Shown here: in pieces, positions 16,307 through 23,526 of the stretch
Layout of the letters: each line of letters begins with the position of its first letter
Position numbering within the stretch: position 1 is the first letter of the stretch
Assembly (NCBI GenBank): GCA_032051265.1
Contig: DAMBYU010000005.1
Coordinates: 1-64,000, forward strand
Direction: 5' to 3'
DNA: 64,000 bases
Source: Dryocola sp032051265
GTDB lineage: Bacteria > Pseudomonadota > Gammaproteobacteria > Enterobacterales > Enterobacteriaceae
Notes under the pieces: model-generated
Seen by the model: the letters and a program-made list of their open reading frames with translations, nothing else
Told to the model about the DNA's origin: nothing
The model's database searches: none
Program-made: the position numbers and the translations under genes

Positions 16307-18391
16307 ATGTGGCGCCGACTGATTTATCACCCTGAGGTTAACTATGCACTGCGGCAAACGCTGGTGCTGTGTCTACCCGTGGCGACAGGGCTGGTGCTGG
16401 GCAGTCTGCAAAACGGTCTGCTTTTCTCGTTAGTGCCCGCATGCTGCAATATTGCCGGTCTGGATACGCCTCACAGACGCTTCTTCAAGCGGCTGATTAT
16501 CGGCGGCGGCCTGTTTGCGCTCAGCAGCCTGATTATGCAGCTGTTGCTGCTCTATACCCCGGTTCCCCTCCCAGTCATCTTGCTGGCAATGGCGCTGCTG
16601 CTGGGCGTTACCGCAGAGATCAGCGCGCTTCATGCCCGGCTGCTGCCCGCCTCGCTAATTGCCGCAATCTTCACGCTCAGCATGGCCGGGAGTATGCCCA
16701 TCTGGAAACCGATGCTGCTCTATGTTTTCGGCACCATCTGGTACGGAGGCTTTAACTGGTTCTGGTACTGGCTGTGGCGCGAGCAGCCGCTGCGCGAATC
16801 GTTAAGCCTGCTCTACCGCCAGCTTGCGGACTATTGCGAAGCCAAATACGGTTTATTAACCCAGCATACCGACCCGGAAAAAGCACTGCCGCCATTGCTT
16901 GCTCGCCAGCAAAAAGCCGTCGATCTGATCACCGTTTGTTATCAGCAGTTGCACATGCTGGCGGCAAATCAGCGCAACGACTACAAACGCCTGCTGCGCG
17001 TCTTCCAGATTGCCCTCGATCTCCAGGAGCACATCTCCGTTAGCCTGCATCAGCCGGAAGAGGTGCAAAAGCTCGTGGAGCAGAGCCATGCCGAAGCTGT
17101 CATCCGCTGGAATGCGCAAACTATCGCCGCACGGTTACGCGTGCTGGCCGATGACATCCTGTATCACCGCTACCCGCAGCGTTTTGTGATGGACAAGCAA
17201 ATCGAAGCGCTGGAAAAAATTGCCCGTCAGAATCCGGACAATCCCGTCGGACAGTTCTGCCACTATCATTTCAGCCGCATCGCGCGCGTGCTGCGTACCC
17301 AGCGCCCTCTCTATGTGCGCGACCTGATGGAGGATCGTCAGCGTCGCCTGCCGCTGTGGGAAGCGCTTAAAAGCTATCTGTCGTTTAAATCTGCCGCGCT
17401 GCGTAACTCAGCCAGGCTTGGCGTGATGCTGACCATAGCCAGCCTGCTCGGCGCATTTCTGCATCTGCCTAAGCCCTACTGGATCCTGATGACCGTCATG
17501 TTTGTGACGCAAAACGGCTACGGCGCGACACGGGTGCGTATCCTGCACCGTTCGGCCGGCACCATTGCCGGGCTGGCGATTGCAGGCATCGCCCTGCACT
17601 TCCATTTCCCGCAATACATCGCATTAACCGCGATGCTTATCATCACGCTGGTGAGCTATCTCTTTATTCGTAAAAGCTACGGCTGGGCGACCATTGGTTT
17701 TACCGTCACCGCGGTATTTACCCTGCAGCTGATTACCCTGAGCGCCGAGCAATACATTGTGCCTCGCCTGATAGATACCCTGCTCGGCTGCTTAATTGCC
17801 TTTGGCGGTATGGTCTGGCTGTGGCCGCAGTGGCAAAGCGGCCTGCTGCGCCAGAACGCCCACGACTCGCTGGAAACCGATCAGAATGCTATTCGTTTGA
17901 TTTTGAGTCACGACCCTGAACCCACGCCGCTGGCTTATCAGCGCATGAAGGTAAACCAGGCCCACAATGCGTTATTTAACTCGTTAAATCAGGCGATGCA
18001 GGAGCCCGGCTTTAACTCGCATTATCTGGAAGATATGAAACTGTGGGTGACGCACAGCCAGTTCATCGTTGAACATATCAACGCCATGACCACGCTGGCA
18101 CGGGAACACAACATGCTCACGCCGGACCTGGCGCAGCGTTATTTACAGGCGTGCGAAATCGCTCTGCAAAGATGTCAGCAGCGACTTGAATATGACGGGC
18201 CTGGGGAGACGAAAAACGCCACTATTCTGGATTCAGAAGCGCTGCCCACCGGGCCGTTAAGCACTATGGAGCAGCATTTACAGCGGGTGCTGGGGCATCT
18301 CAACACCATGCATACCATTTCGTCAGTGGCATGGCGCCAGCGCCCGCATCATGGGATCTGGCTGAATCGCCGACTGGGGCGATCCAACTAA
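16307..18391 (+). CDS. yhfK: YhfK, FUSC-like inner membrane protein
   Basis: 694 residues. Two blocks of about five to six hydrophobic segments (about 15-155 and 365-505) alternate with cytoplasmic helical domains, the arrangement of YccS/YhfK and FUSC-type putative efflux proteins. Family function is unproven. It ends exactly where the convergent argD ends (no gap). It follows the crp terminator, so it may depend on read-through or its own promoter; none is obvious in the 63-nt gap. Confidence 0.93.
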   Translation: MWRRLIYHPEVNYALRQTLVLCLPVATGLVLGSLQNGLLFSLVPACCNIAGLDTPHRRFFKRLIIGGGLFALSSLIMQLLLLYTPVPLPVILLAMALLLGVTAEISALHARLLPASLIAAIFTLSMAGSMPIWKPMLLYVFGTIWYGGFNWFWYWLWREQPLRESLSLLYRQLADYCEAKYGLLTQHTDPEKALPPLLARQQKAVDLITVCYQQLHMLAANQRNDYKRLLRVFQIALDLQEHISVSLHQPEEVQKLVEQSHAEAVIRWNAQTIAARLRVLADDILYHRYPQRFVMDKQIEALEKIARQNPDNPVGQFCHYHFSRIARVLRTQRPLYVRDLMEDRQRRLPLWEALKSYLSFKSAALRNSARLGVMLTIASLLGAFLHLPKPYWILMTVMFVTQNGYGATRVRILHRSAGTIAGLAIAGIALHFHFPQYIALTAMLIITLVSYLFIRKSYGWATIGFTVTAVFTLQLITLSAEQYIVPRLIDTLLGCLIAFGGMVWLWPQWQSGLLRQNAHDSLETDQNAIRLILSHDPEPTPLAYQRMKVNQAHNALFNSLNQAMQEPGFNSHYLEDMKLWVTHSQFIVEHINAMTTLAREHNMLTPDLAQRYLQACEIALQRCQQRLEYDGPGETKNATILDSEALPTGPLSTMEQHLQRVLGHLNTMHTISSVAWRQRPHHGIWLNRRLGRSN

Positions 18392-19612
18392 TTAAACGTT
18401 AACAATTTTACCGACGGCTGTGGCAAAGCGCTGCATGCCTTCGGCGATATCCGCATCGTCCACGATCAGCGATGGCGCAAAGCGCATCACGTCCGGACCA
18501 GCGTTCAGCACCATCACCCCTTCATGCGCGGCGGCATAAAGGAAGTCACGGGCGCGCCCTTTATACTGCGGCTTCAGTTCTGCGCCAATCAGCAAGCCCA
18601 TGCCGCGTATTTCGCTGAAGACGTTAAACTGCTCGTCGATCTGCCGTAATTGCTTTACGAAAAGCTCGCGTTTCGCCGACACGCCCTTCAGCACTTCCGG
18701 CGTGTTAATGGTATCGAACGCGGCGCCGGCTACAGCGCAGGCCAGCGGATTGCCGCCATAGGTTGAACCGTGCGTACCAACGTGGAAAGCGGAAGCGATT
18801 TCCTGTGTTGTCAGCATCACGCTTACCGGAAAACCACCGCCGAGGGCTTTGGCGCTGGTCAGAATATCCGGCGTTACGCCATAGTGCATATAGGCAAACA
18901 GCTCGCCGGTACGTCCCATGCCGGACTGCACCTCATCGAACACCAGCAGCGCATTATGTTCATCGCACAGCTCGCGCAGCCCCTGCAGAAACTCAGGCGT
19001 TGCGGCGATGACTCCCCCTTCGCCCTGAATCGGCTCAACGACAATCGCACAGGTATGGTCGTCGATAACGGCTTTTACCGCATGCAGATCGTTAAAAGGC
19101 ACATGGATGATATCGGCAGGTTTCGGGCCAAATCCATCAGAATACTTTGGCTGCCCGCCAACTGAAACGGTAAACAGCGAACGGCCATGGAAGGCGTTAT
19201 GGAAGGCGATAATTTTGGATTTGTACGGGCTATGACGGGTAGACGCGTAGTAGCGTGCCAGCTTGAACGCGGTTTCGTTCGCTTCGGTGCCGGAGTTCAT
19301 AAACAGCACGCGCTCGGCAAAAGTTGCATCAATCAGCTTGCGTCCCAGCCGCAGGGCGGGCTCGTTGGTAAACACGTTACTGGTGTGCCACAGCGTTTCG
19401 CCCTGGGTTTTTAACGCCTCTACCAGAGCCGGATGGCAGTGTCCCAGCGCCGTCACCGCGATGCCGCCTGCGAAATCAACATACTCTTTGCCCTGCTGAT
19501 CCCATACGCGGCTGCCCTTTCCCTTTACCGGAATAAACTCTGCTGGTGCATAAACTGGCAGAATAACATCATCGAAAGTCGCGCGGGTAATTGCTGATTG
19601 TTCAGTTGCCAT
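18392..19612 (-). CDS. argD: Acetylornithine/succinyldiaminopimelate aminotransferase
   Basis: 406-residue class III PLP aminotransferase. Lys255 in SAKALGGG binds PLP, FDEVQSGMGRTG holds the catalytic Asp, and NSGTEANE binds the phosphate. It acts in arginine synthesis (N-acetylornithine step) and in lysine/diaminopimelate synthesis. The N-terminus MATEQSAITRATFDDV fits the family. Tandem ArgR boxes lie just upstream, so arginine repression is expected. The argD/astC paralogue question is settled by synteny with pabA and fic. Confidence 0.97.
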   Translation of the reverse strand: MATEQSAITRATFDDVILPVYAPAEFIPVKGKGSRVWDQQGKEYVDFAGGIAVTALGHCHPALVEALKTQGETLWHTSNVFTNEPALRLGRKLIDATFAERVLFMNSGTEANETAFKLARYYASTRHSPYKSKIIAFHNAFHGRSLFTVSVGGQPKYSDGFGPKPADIIHVPFNDLHAVKAVIDDHTCAIVVEPIQGEGGVIAATPEFLQGLRELCDEHNALLVFDEVQSGMGRTGELFAYMHYGVTPDILTSAKALGGGFPVSVMLTTQEIASAFHVGTHGSTYGGNPLACAVAGAAFDTINTPEVLKGVSAKRELFVKQLRQIDEQFNVFSEIRGMGLLIGAELKPQYKGRARDFLYAAAHEGVMVLNAGPDVMRFAPSLIVDDADIAEGMQRFATAVGKIVNV

Positions 19613-19655
19613 TGATTCCCCATCCAGGTTTATGCAAAGAGATGCGTGAAAATAT

Positions 19656-19694
19656 AATCAATAAATATGCATAAAAAATCAATTACTGGCAATA
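19656..19694 (-). promoter_or_regulatory. Tandem ArgR (ARG) boxes upstream of argD
   Basis: Two 18-nt imperfect palindromes separated by 3 nt: AATCAATAAATATGCATA (19656-19673) and AATCAATTACTGGCAATA (19677-19694). The first matches the AATGAATAATTATTCATA-type consensus at most positions; the second is weaker. Pairs spaced by 2-3 nt are the standard ArgR hexamer target. Together they fill most of the 86-nt gap between pabA and argD. Confidence 0.7.
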
Positions 19695-19698
19695 AAAA

Positions 19699-20262
19699 TT
19701 ACCGCTTAAGGAAATTGGCCAGCAGCTGATGGCCCTGCTCGCTGAGAATACTTTCAGGATGGAATTGCACACCTTCAAGATCCAGCTCGCGGTGGCGGAT
19801 GCCCATAATTTCGCGTTTATCGCTCCAGGCGGTGACTTCAAAACCGTCCGGTAAAGTCGCGGGATCGATAATCAGCGAGTGATAACGCGTCACGGTGAGG
19901 GGATTATTCAGGCCGCTGAACACGCCGCTATTATTATGAGAAATAGCTGAGGTTTTACCGTGCATAACCTTTTCAGCACGGATAATCGTTGCGCTAAACG
20001 CCTGCGCAATAGCCTGATGGCCCAGGCAAACCCCGAGTATCGGCAGCTTACCGGCAAAGCGTTCTATAGCCGCGAGCGAAATCCCGGCCTCGGTTGGCGT
20101 GCAGGGGCCAGGAGAAATCACAAGCTTCGCAGGCGCAAGGGTGGCAATTTCTGCAAGCGTAACTTCATCGTTACGCTTTACCACCACTTCAGCGCCGAGC
20201 TCGCAAAAATACTGATACAAATTCCAGGTAAAAGAATCGTAGTTGTCGATAAGCAGTAACAT
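19699..20262 (-). CDS. pabA: Aminodeoxychorismate synthase glutamine amidotransferase
   Basis: 187-residue class I glutamine amidotransferase that supplies ammonia to PabB for p-aminobenzoate and folate synthesis. The nucleophile is Cys in GVCLGHQ (about residue 79), and His-Glu of the triad are in QFHPES. It starts MLLLIDNYDSFTWNLYQYFC. It lies 33 nt downstream of fic and upstream of argD, the same order as in E. coli. PabB is not in this window. Confidence 0.97.
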   Translation of the reverse strand: MLLLIDNYDSFTWNLYQYFCELGAEVVVKRNDEVTLAEIATLAPAKLVISPGPCTPTEAGISLAAIERFAGKLPILGVCLGHQAIAQAFSATIIRAEKVMHGKTSAISHNNSGVFSGLNNPLTVTRYHSLIIDPATLPDGFEVTAWSDKREIMGIRHRELDLEGVQFHPESILSEQGHQLLANFLKR

Positions 20263-20295
20263 GGCGGCTCCGGCAGCATTAAGAACCGCGCTATT

Positions 20296-20898
20296 CTATT
20301 CGCTTTCCCGCGCCTCGCTCACCACTTTAGTAAAAATGGCCGTGAGCGGCTTTAGATCGCCCAGGGCTCCCGCCTGGTTGGCGGCCTGCCAGACATCCTG
20401 TTCTGTTTCACTCCAGTCCAGCGTATAGCCCGCATGGATAGCCAGCTGCTCGAAGAAGACGCGCTGCGCCCGGCCACTGCCGATGCGGAACGGATGAAGC
20501 ACGTTTATTTCACAGTAGTAATGCGCCAGCCGCTCGATAAACTCCGGTTTCTCAAGGTCGCTCAGGTAGCGTTCATCCTCCAGCTCCTGCATCAAATCGT
20601 TGCCTTCGTTTTCGATGTATTCAAAATGGCAAAAGCGCGTATCGCCCTGATAGATGTCTATTTTTCTTAGCTCACCGGCCCAGTCAAAGAGGTCCTGGAA
20701 AAGCTGCTGATGAATAGCACACAGCCACGGCAGGCCCATGCGCATCGGGCCAAGTTCGATGGTCGCCGCCCGTAACGCGGTAAGTTCGTACTCAGCTTCT
20801 TTCAGCCGTTGCGCCTCGCGGATGTTAAGCCGGTTACGCAGAACATGAATTCCAGACCAGAAATAAGGATCGCACCCTTCGCCAAATTTATCGCTCAT
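20296..20898 (-). CDS. fic: Fic domain protein (class I), putative adenylyltransferase toxin
   Basis: 200 residues. The Fic core spans about residues 55-165. The active-site loop reads HPFRIGSGRAQR (His135), whereas canonical Fic enzymes have HPFx(D/E)GNGRxxR: the metal-binding acid is Ile and the Asn is Ser. E. coli Fic is similarly degenerate as I recall it (HPFRVGSGLAQR). Fic enzymes transfer AMP to target proteins; with these changes activity may be weak or altered. Its start overlaps the end of yhfG by 11 nt, which encodes the cognate antitoxin. Confidence 0.93.
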   Translation of the reverse strand: MSDKFGEGCDPYFWSGIHVLRNRLNIREAQRLKEAEYELTALRAATIELGPMRMGLPWLCAIHQQLFQDLFDWAGELRKIDIYQGDTRFCHFEYIENEGNDLMQELEDERYLSDLEKPEFIERLAHYYCEINVLHPFRIGSGRAQRVFFEQLAIHAGYTLDWSETEQDVWQAANQAGALGDLKPLTAIFTKVVSEARESE

Positions 20899-21058
20899 AG
20901 TGACCCCGCACTTCGTTAATACGTGCCAGGGCTTCTTCCAGCGTGAGCGTAATCAGCGGAACTTCAATGCCTTCCAGCCGATTGCTGGCCTGAAACGTGC
21001 GGCTGCGCTGCTGCTGCCACAGCCGGGATTTTTGCTTCTCGGTGAGTTTTTTGACCAT
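20888..21058 (-). CDS. yhfG: YhfG, Fic antitoxin with inhibitory helix
   Basis: 56 residues from ATG 21058 with GGGAGG at ideal spacing; the longer upstream reading (29 extra residues) is rejected. The SNRLEG segment fits the Fic inhibitory motif (S/T)xxxE(G/N), in which the Glu blocks ATP gamma-phosphate binding. In class I systems the inhibitory helix is on a separate antitoxin, as here. E. coli YhfG is a 55-residue homologue shown to complex with Fic. It overlaps fic by 11 nt, so the two are translationally coupled. Confidence 0.92.
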   Translation of the reverse strand: MVKKLTEKQKSRLWQQQRSRTFQASNRLEGIEVPLITLTLEEALARINEVRGHYER

Positions 21059-21165
21059 ATCGCCTCCCTTAATGCGTGACTGTTTTGCCACAAGTATAAG
21101 CAGCATTCTGCACAGTTGCCGGGGAGTGAGCAGAACGCGGGCCAAACCGACCCGCGCGCAGGAAA

Positions 21166-21738
21166 TTAAGGCAGGACTTTAGCAGAGAGGATAACTATCG
21201 GTTTTGAAGGAACATTCTGGTAAGGACCGACGTCATGAGACTTCACTTGCGAAATCTTGTCAGCCACTTCCATCCCTTTCACAACTTTACCAAATACCGC
21301 ATAACCGAAGTCGCGCTGGCCATGATCGAGGAAAGCGTTGTCCGCAACGTTAATGAAGAACTGGCTGGTTGCGCTGTCTTTATCTGCGGTGCGCGCCATA
21401 GAGATGGTGCCGCGAGTGTTTCGCAGGCCGTTATCCGCTTCGTTTTTAATTGGCGGGTTCGGCTGCTTCTGATTCATATCCTCAGTAAAGCCGCCGCCCT
21501 GAATCATAAAGCCCGGGATCACCCGGTGAAACGTGGTGTTGTTATAGAAGCCGCTGTTGACGTAATCAACAAAGTTCTTCACCGATACGGGGGCTTTTTG
21601 GCTATTTAATTCAAGCTCAATATTACCGGCGGAAGTCGTCAGTAAAACATGGGGATCGCCGCTTGCCGCCAGTGCAGCAGGGGAAATAGCCGAGATGGCG
21701 AATACAGCTGCAACAGCCGCCAGAGTCGATTTGAGCAT
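21166..21738 (-). CDS. ppiA: Periplasmic cyclophilin-type peptidyl-prolyl isomerase A
   Basis: 190 residues from ATG 21738; the ORF upstream of it has no signal peptide at its N-terminus and is rejected. A Sec signal peptide (1-24, ending ALA-A) precedes the cyclophilin domain with FHRVIPGFMIQGGG and the FFINVADNAFLD block. It catalyses prolyl isomerisation in the periplasm. In E. coli ppiA is CRP-regulated; a CRP-like site lies upstream here. Divergent from tsgA. Confidence 0.96.
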   Translation of the reverse strand: MLKSTLAAVAAVFAISAISPAALAASGDPHVLLTTSAGNIELELNSQKAPVSVKNFVDYVNSGFYNNTTFHRVIPGFMIQGGGFTEDMNQKQPNPPIKNEADNGLRNTRGTISMARTADKDSATSQFFINVADNAFLDHGQRDFGYAVFGKVVKGMEVADKISQVKSHDVGPYQNVPSKPIVILSAKVLP

Positions 21739-21881
21739 CAGGAATTCCTTACGAAGGCAGTGAATGAAGCAAGTTGCTAGAGTGTAAAGAGGCGGGGCAT
21801 CAGGCGCCAGCCCTTTACGGTTTTTTACTTTCCGGCAAATCAATAGCTTGCATAAATGAAGCCTTTTTACAGCTTTAAATA

Positions 21882-21897
21882 TGTGAGCTGACTCATG
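21882..21897 (-). promoter_or_regulatory. Candidate CRP site in the ppiA-tsgA divergent region
   Basis: TGTGAGCTGACTCATG has a perfect left half TGTGA, 6-nt spacer and a weaker right half TCATG. A second weak half-site (TCACG) is near 21952-21956. CRP control of ppiA is established in E. coli. No other clear element was read in the remaining 280 nt of this gap. Confidence 0.4.
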
Positions 21898-22018
21898 ATA
21901 TGAACGGCAATTTACAAACATAATTACATTGAATGTTTAAATAGATCACGTTCACGGATAAAATTCACTCGCCCACGGCGCTGTCAACGCGCTTTACACT
22001 TCTATTCACAGGCAAGAT

Positions 22019-23206
22019 ATGACTAACAGCAACCGTACCAAGCTGCTATGGATCAGCTTTTTCTCCTACGCCCTGACCGGTGCGTTGGTGATTGTCACCG
22101 GGATGGTGATGGGAAACATCGCAGAATACTTTCAGTTGCCCGTTTCCAGCATGAGTAACACCTTCACCTTCCTGAACGCTGGCATCCTGATCTCAATCTT
22201 CCTGAACGCCTGGCTGATGGAAATTGTGCCGCTGAAAACACAGTTACGCTTCGGCTTCCTGCTGATGATCCTGGCCGTAGCCGGGCTGATTCTGGGCCAT
22301 AATCTCACTATCTTCTCCGCTTCCATGTTTGTTCTGGGCCTGGTCAGCGGCATTACCATGTCGATTGGTACTTTCCTTATCACGCACATGTATGAAGGCC
22401 GTCAGCGCGGCTCACGCCTGCTGTTTACCGACTCTTTCTTCAGCATGGCGGGGATGATCTTCCCGATGATTGCCGCGATCCTTCTGGCACGCAGCATCAA
22501 CTGGTATTGGGTCTACGTCTGTATCGGTCTGGTATACGTTGCTATCTTCCTGCTGACTCTGGGCTGTGAATTCCCGGCGCTGGGCAAACATGCGAAAAAA
22601 GATGACGCTCAGCCGGTCGCGAAAGAAAAATGGGGCATCGGCGTGCTGTTTCTGTCTGTCGCGGCGCTGTGCTATATCCTCGGCCAGTTGGGCTTTATTT
22701 CATGGGTACCTGAGTACGCCAAAAGTCTGGGCATGAACATTAACGATGCAGGCACGCTGGTGAGCAATTTCTGGATGTCGTACATGGTCGGGATGTGGAT
22801 TTTCAGCTTCGTTCTGCGCTTCTTCGATCTGCAGCGCATTCTGATGGTGCTGGCGGGGGCAGCGACAGTATTGATGTACCTGTTCAACAACGGCGAACCT
22901 GCACACCTGGCGTGGTTCATTCTGGCGCTGGGCTTCTTCTCCAGCGCGATTTATACCACCATCATTACGCTTGGTTCGCTGCAAACCAAAATCGCGTCGC
23001 CGAAACTGGTTAACTTCGTCCTGACCTGCGGCACCATCGGCACCATGTTGACTTTCGTGGTGACCGGCCCGATTGTTGCCCACAGCGGCCCGCATGCGGC
23101 GCTGCAAACTGCAAACGGTCTGTATGCCGTCGTCTTTGTGATGTGTGTGATGCTCGGTCTGGTGACCAAACATCGCCAGCATAACGCAGCGGCTGTTACG
23201 CACTAA
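22019..23206 (+). CDS. tsgA: MFS transporter TsgA
   Basis: 395 residues with 12 predicted membrane helices, a major facilitator similar to the E. coli 393-residue TsgA. It was named for tellurite/selenite-induced expression in Salmonella; its transported substrate is unknown. The TFTFLNAGILISIFLNAWLM segment is family-typical. It sits between ppiA (divergent) and nirB (same strand), with a hairpin after its stop. Confidence 0.93.
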   Translation: MTNSNRTKLLWISFFSYALTGALVIVTGMVMGNIAEYFQLPVSSMSNTFTFLNAGILISIFLNAWLMEIVPLKTQLRFGFLLMILAVAGLILGHNLTIFSASMFVLGLVSGITMSIGTFLITHMYEGRQRGSRLLFTDSFFSMAGMIFPMIAAILLARSINWYWVYVCIGLVYVAIFLLTLGCEFPALGKHAKKDDAQPVAKEKWGIGVLFLSVAALCYILGQLGFISWVPEYAKSLGMNINDAGTLVSNFWMSYMVGMWIFSFVLRFFDLQRILMVLAGAATVLMYLFNNGEPAHLAWFILALGFFSSAIYTTIITLGSLQTKIASPKLVNFVLTCGTIGTMLTFVVTGPIVAHSGPHAALQTANGLYAVVFVMCVMLGLVTKHRQHNAAAVTH

Positions 23207-23213
23207 GTTTGCC

Positions 23214-23240
23214 ACCCTCTCTCCTGCCGGGAGAGAGGGT
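23214..23240 (+). terminator. Strong hairpin after tsgA
   Basis: ACCCTCTCTCC and GGAGAGAGGGT form an 11-bp perfect stem with a 5-nt loop, 8 nt after the tsgA stop. The following sequence is TCCCCTTC rather than a T-run, so it may act as a weak terminator or as an RNA-stabilising hairpin. Confidence 0.55.
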
Positions 23241-23425
23241 TCCCCTTCAGCCGTTATTTGCTACGGTTCAGCCGAAAGCGTCGAATAAATTCCAGGCCTC
23301 ATATCCCATTGCGATGCCCGTTTCTTACCTTATAGCCCAATCCGCCCGATCGCAGCCGAATTCCCCCTGCTGGTGAAAAACCAACCAATTCCATAACTTA
23401 GAAAAACCTCCGCAAATCAACCATA

Positions 23426-23441
23426 TAACCCTTAAGGGGTA
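23426..23441 (+). promoter_or_regulatory. NarL/NarP 7-2-7 site upstream of nirB
   Basis: TAACCCTTAAGGGGTA matches the NarL/NarP 7-2-7 palindrome TACYYMTnnAKRRGTA with one mismatch. Its centre is 30 nt upstream of the FNR site centre, i.e. about -71 relative to the predicted start; E. coli nirB has its NarL/NarP site at -69.5. Confidence 0.8.
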
Positions 23442-23456
23442 TATAAAGGCGTATTT

Positions 23457-23495
23457 GATTTACATCAATAATCGCCTTTGCTGAATCGTTAAGGT
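23457..23495 (+). promoter_or_regulatory. nirB promoter with consensus FNR site
   Basis: TTGATTTACATCAA (23457-23470) matches the FNR consensus TTGATnnnnATCAA exactly. A -10-like TAAGGT at 23490-23495 places the start near 23504, so FNR would be centred near -41, a class II activator arrangement. The sequence around is very similar to the E. coli nirB promoter. Expression is expected only without oxygen and enhanced by nitrite or nitrate. Confidence 0.88.
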
Positions 23496-23526
23496 AGGTG
23501 GTAATAGAAAAGAAATTGAGGCAATT

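Noticed and set aside
21940..21956. ATAGATCACGTTCACG as a second CRP site near tsgA
   Set aside because: Only the right half TCACG fits; the left half is poor. Kept as a weak hint within the ppiA site note, not as a feature.
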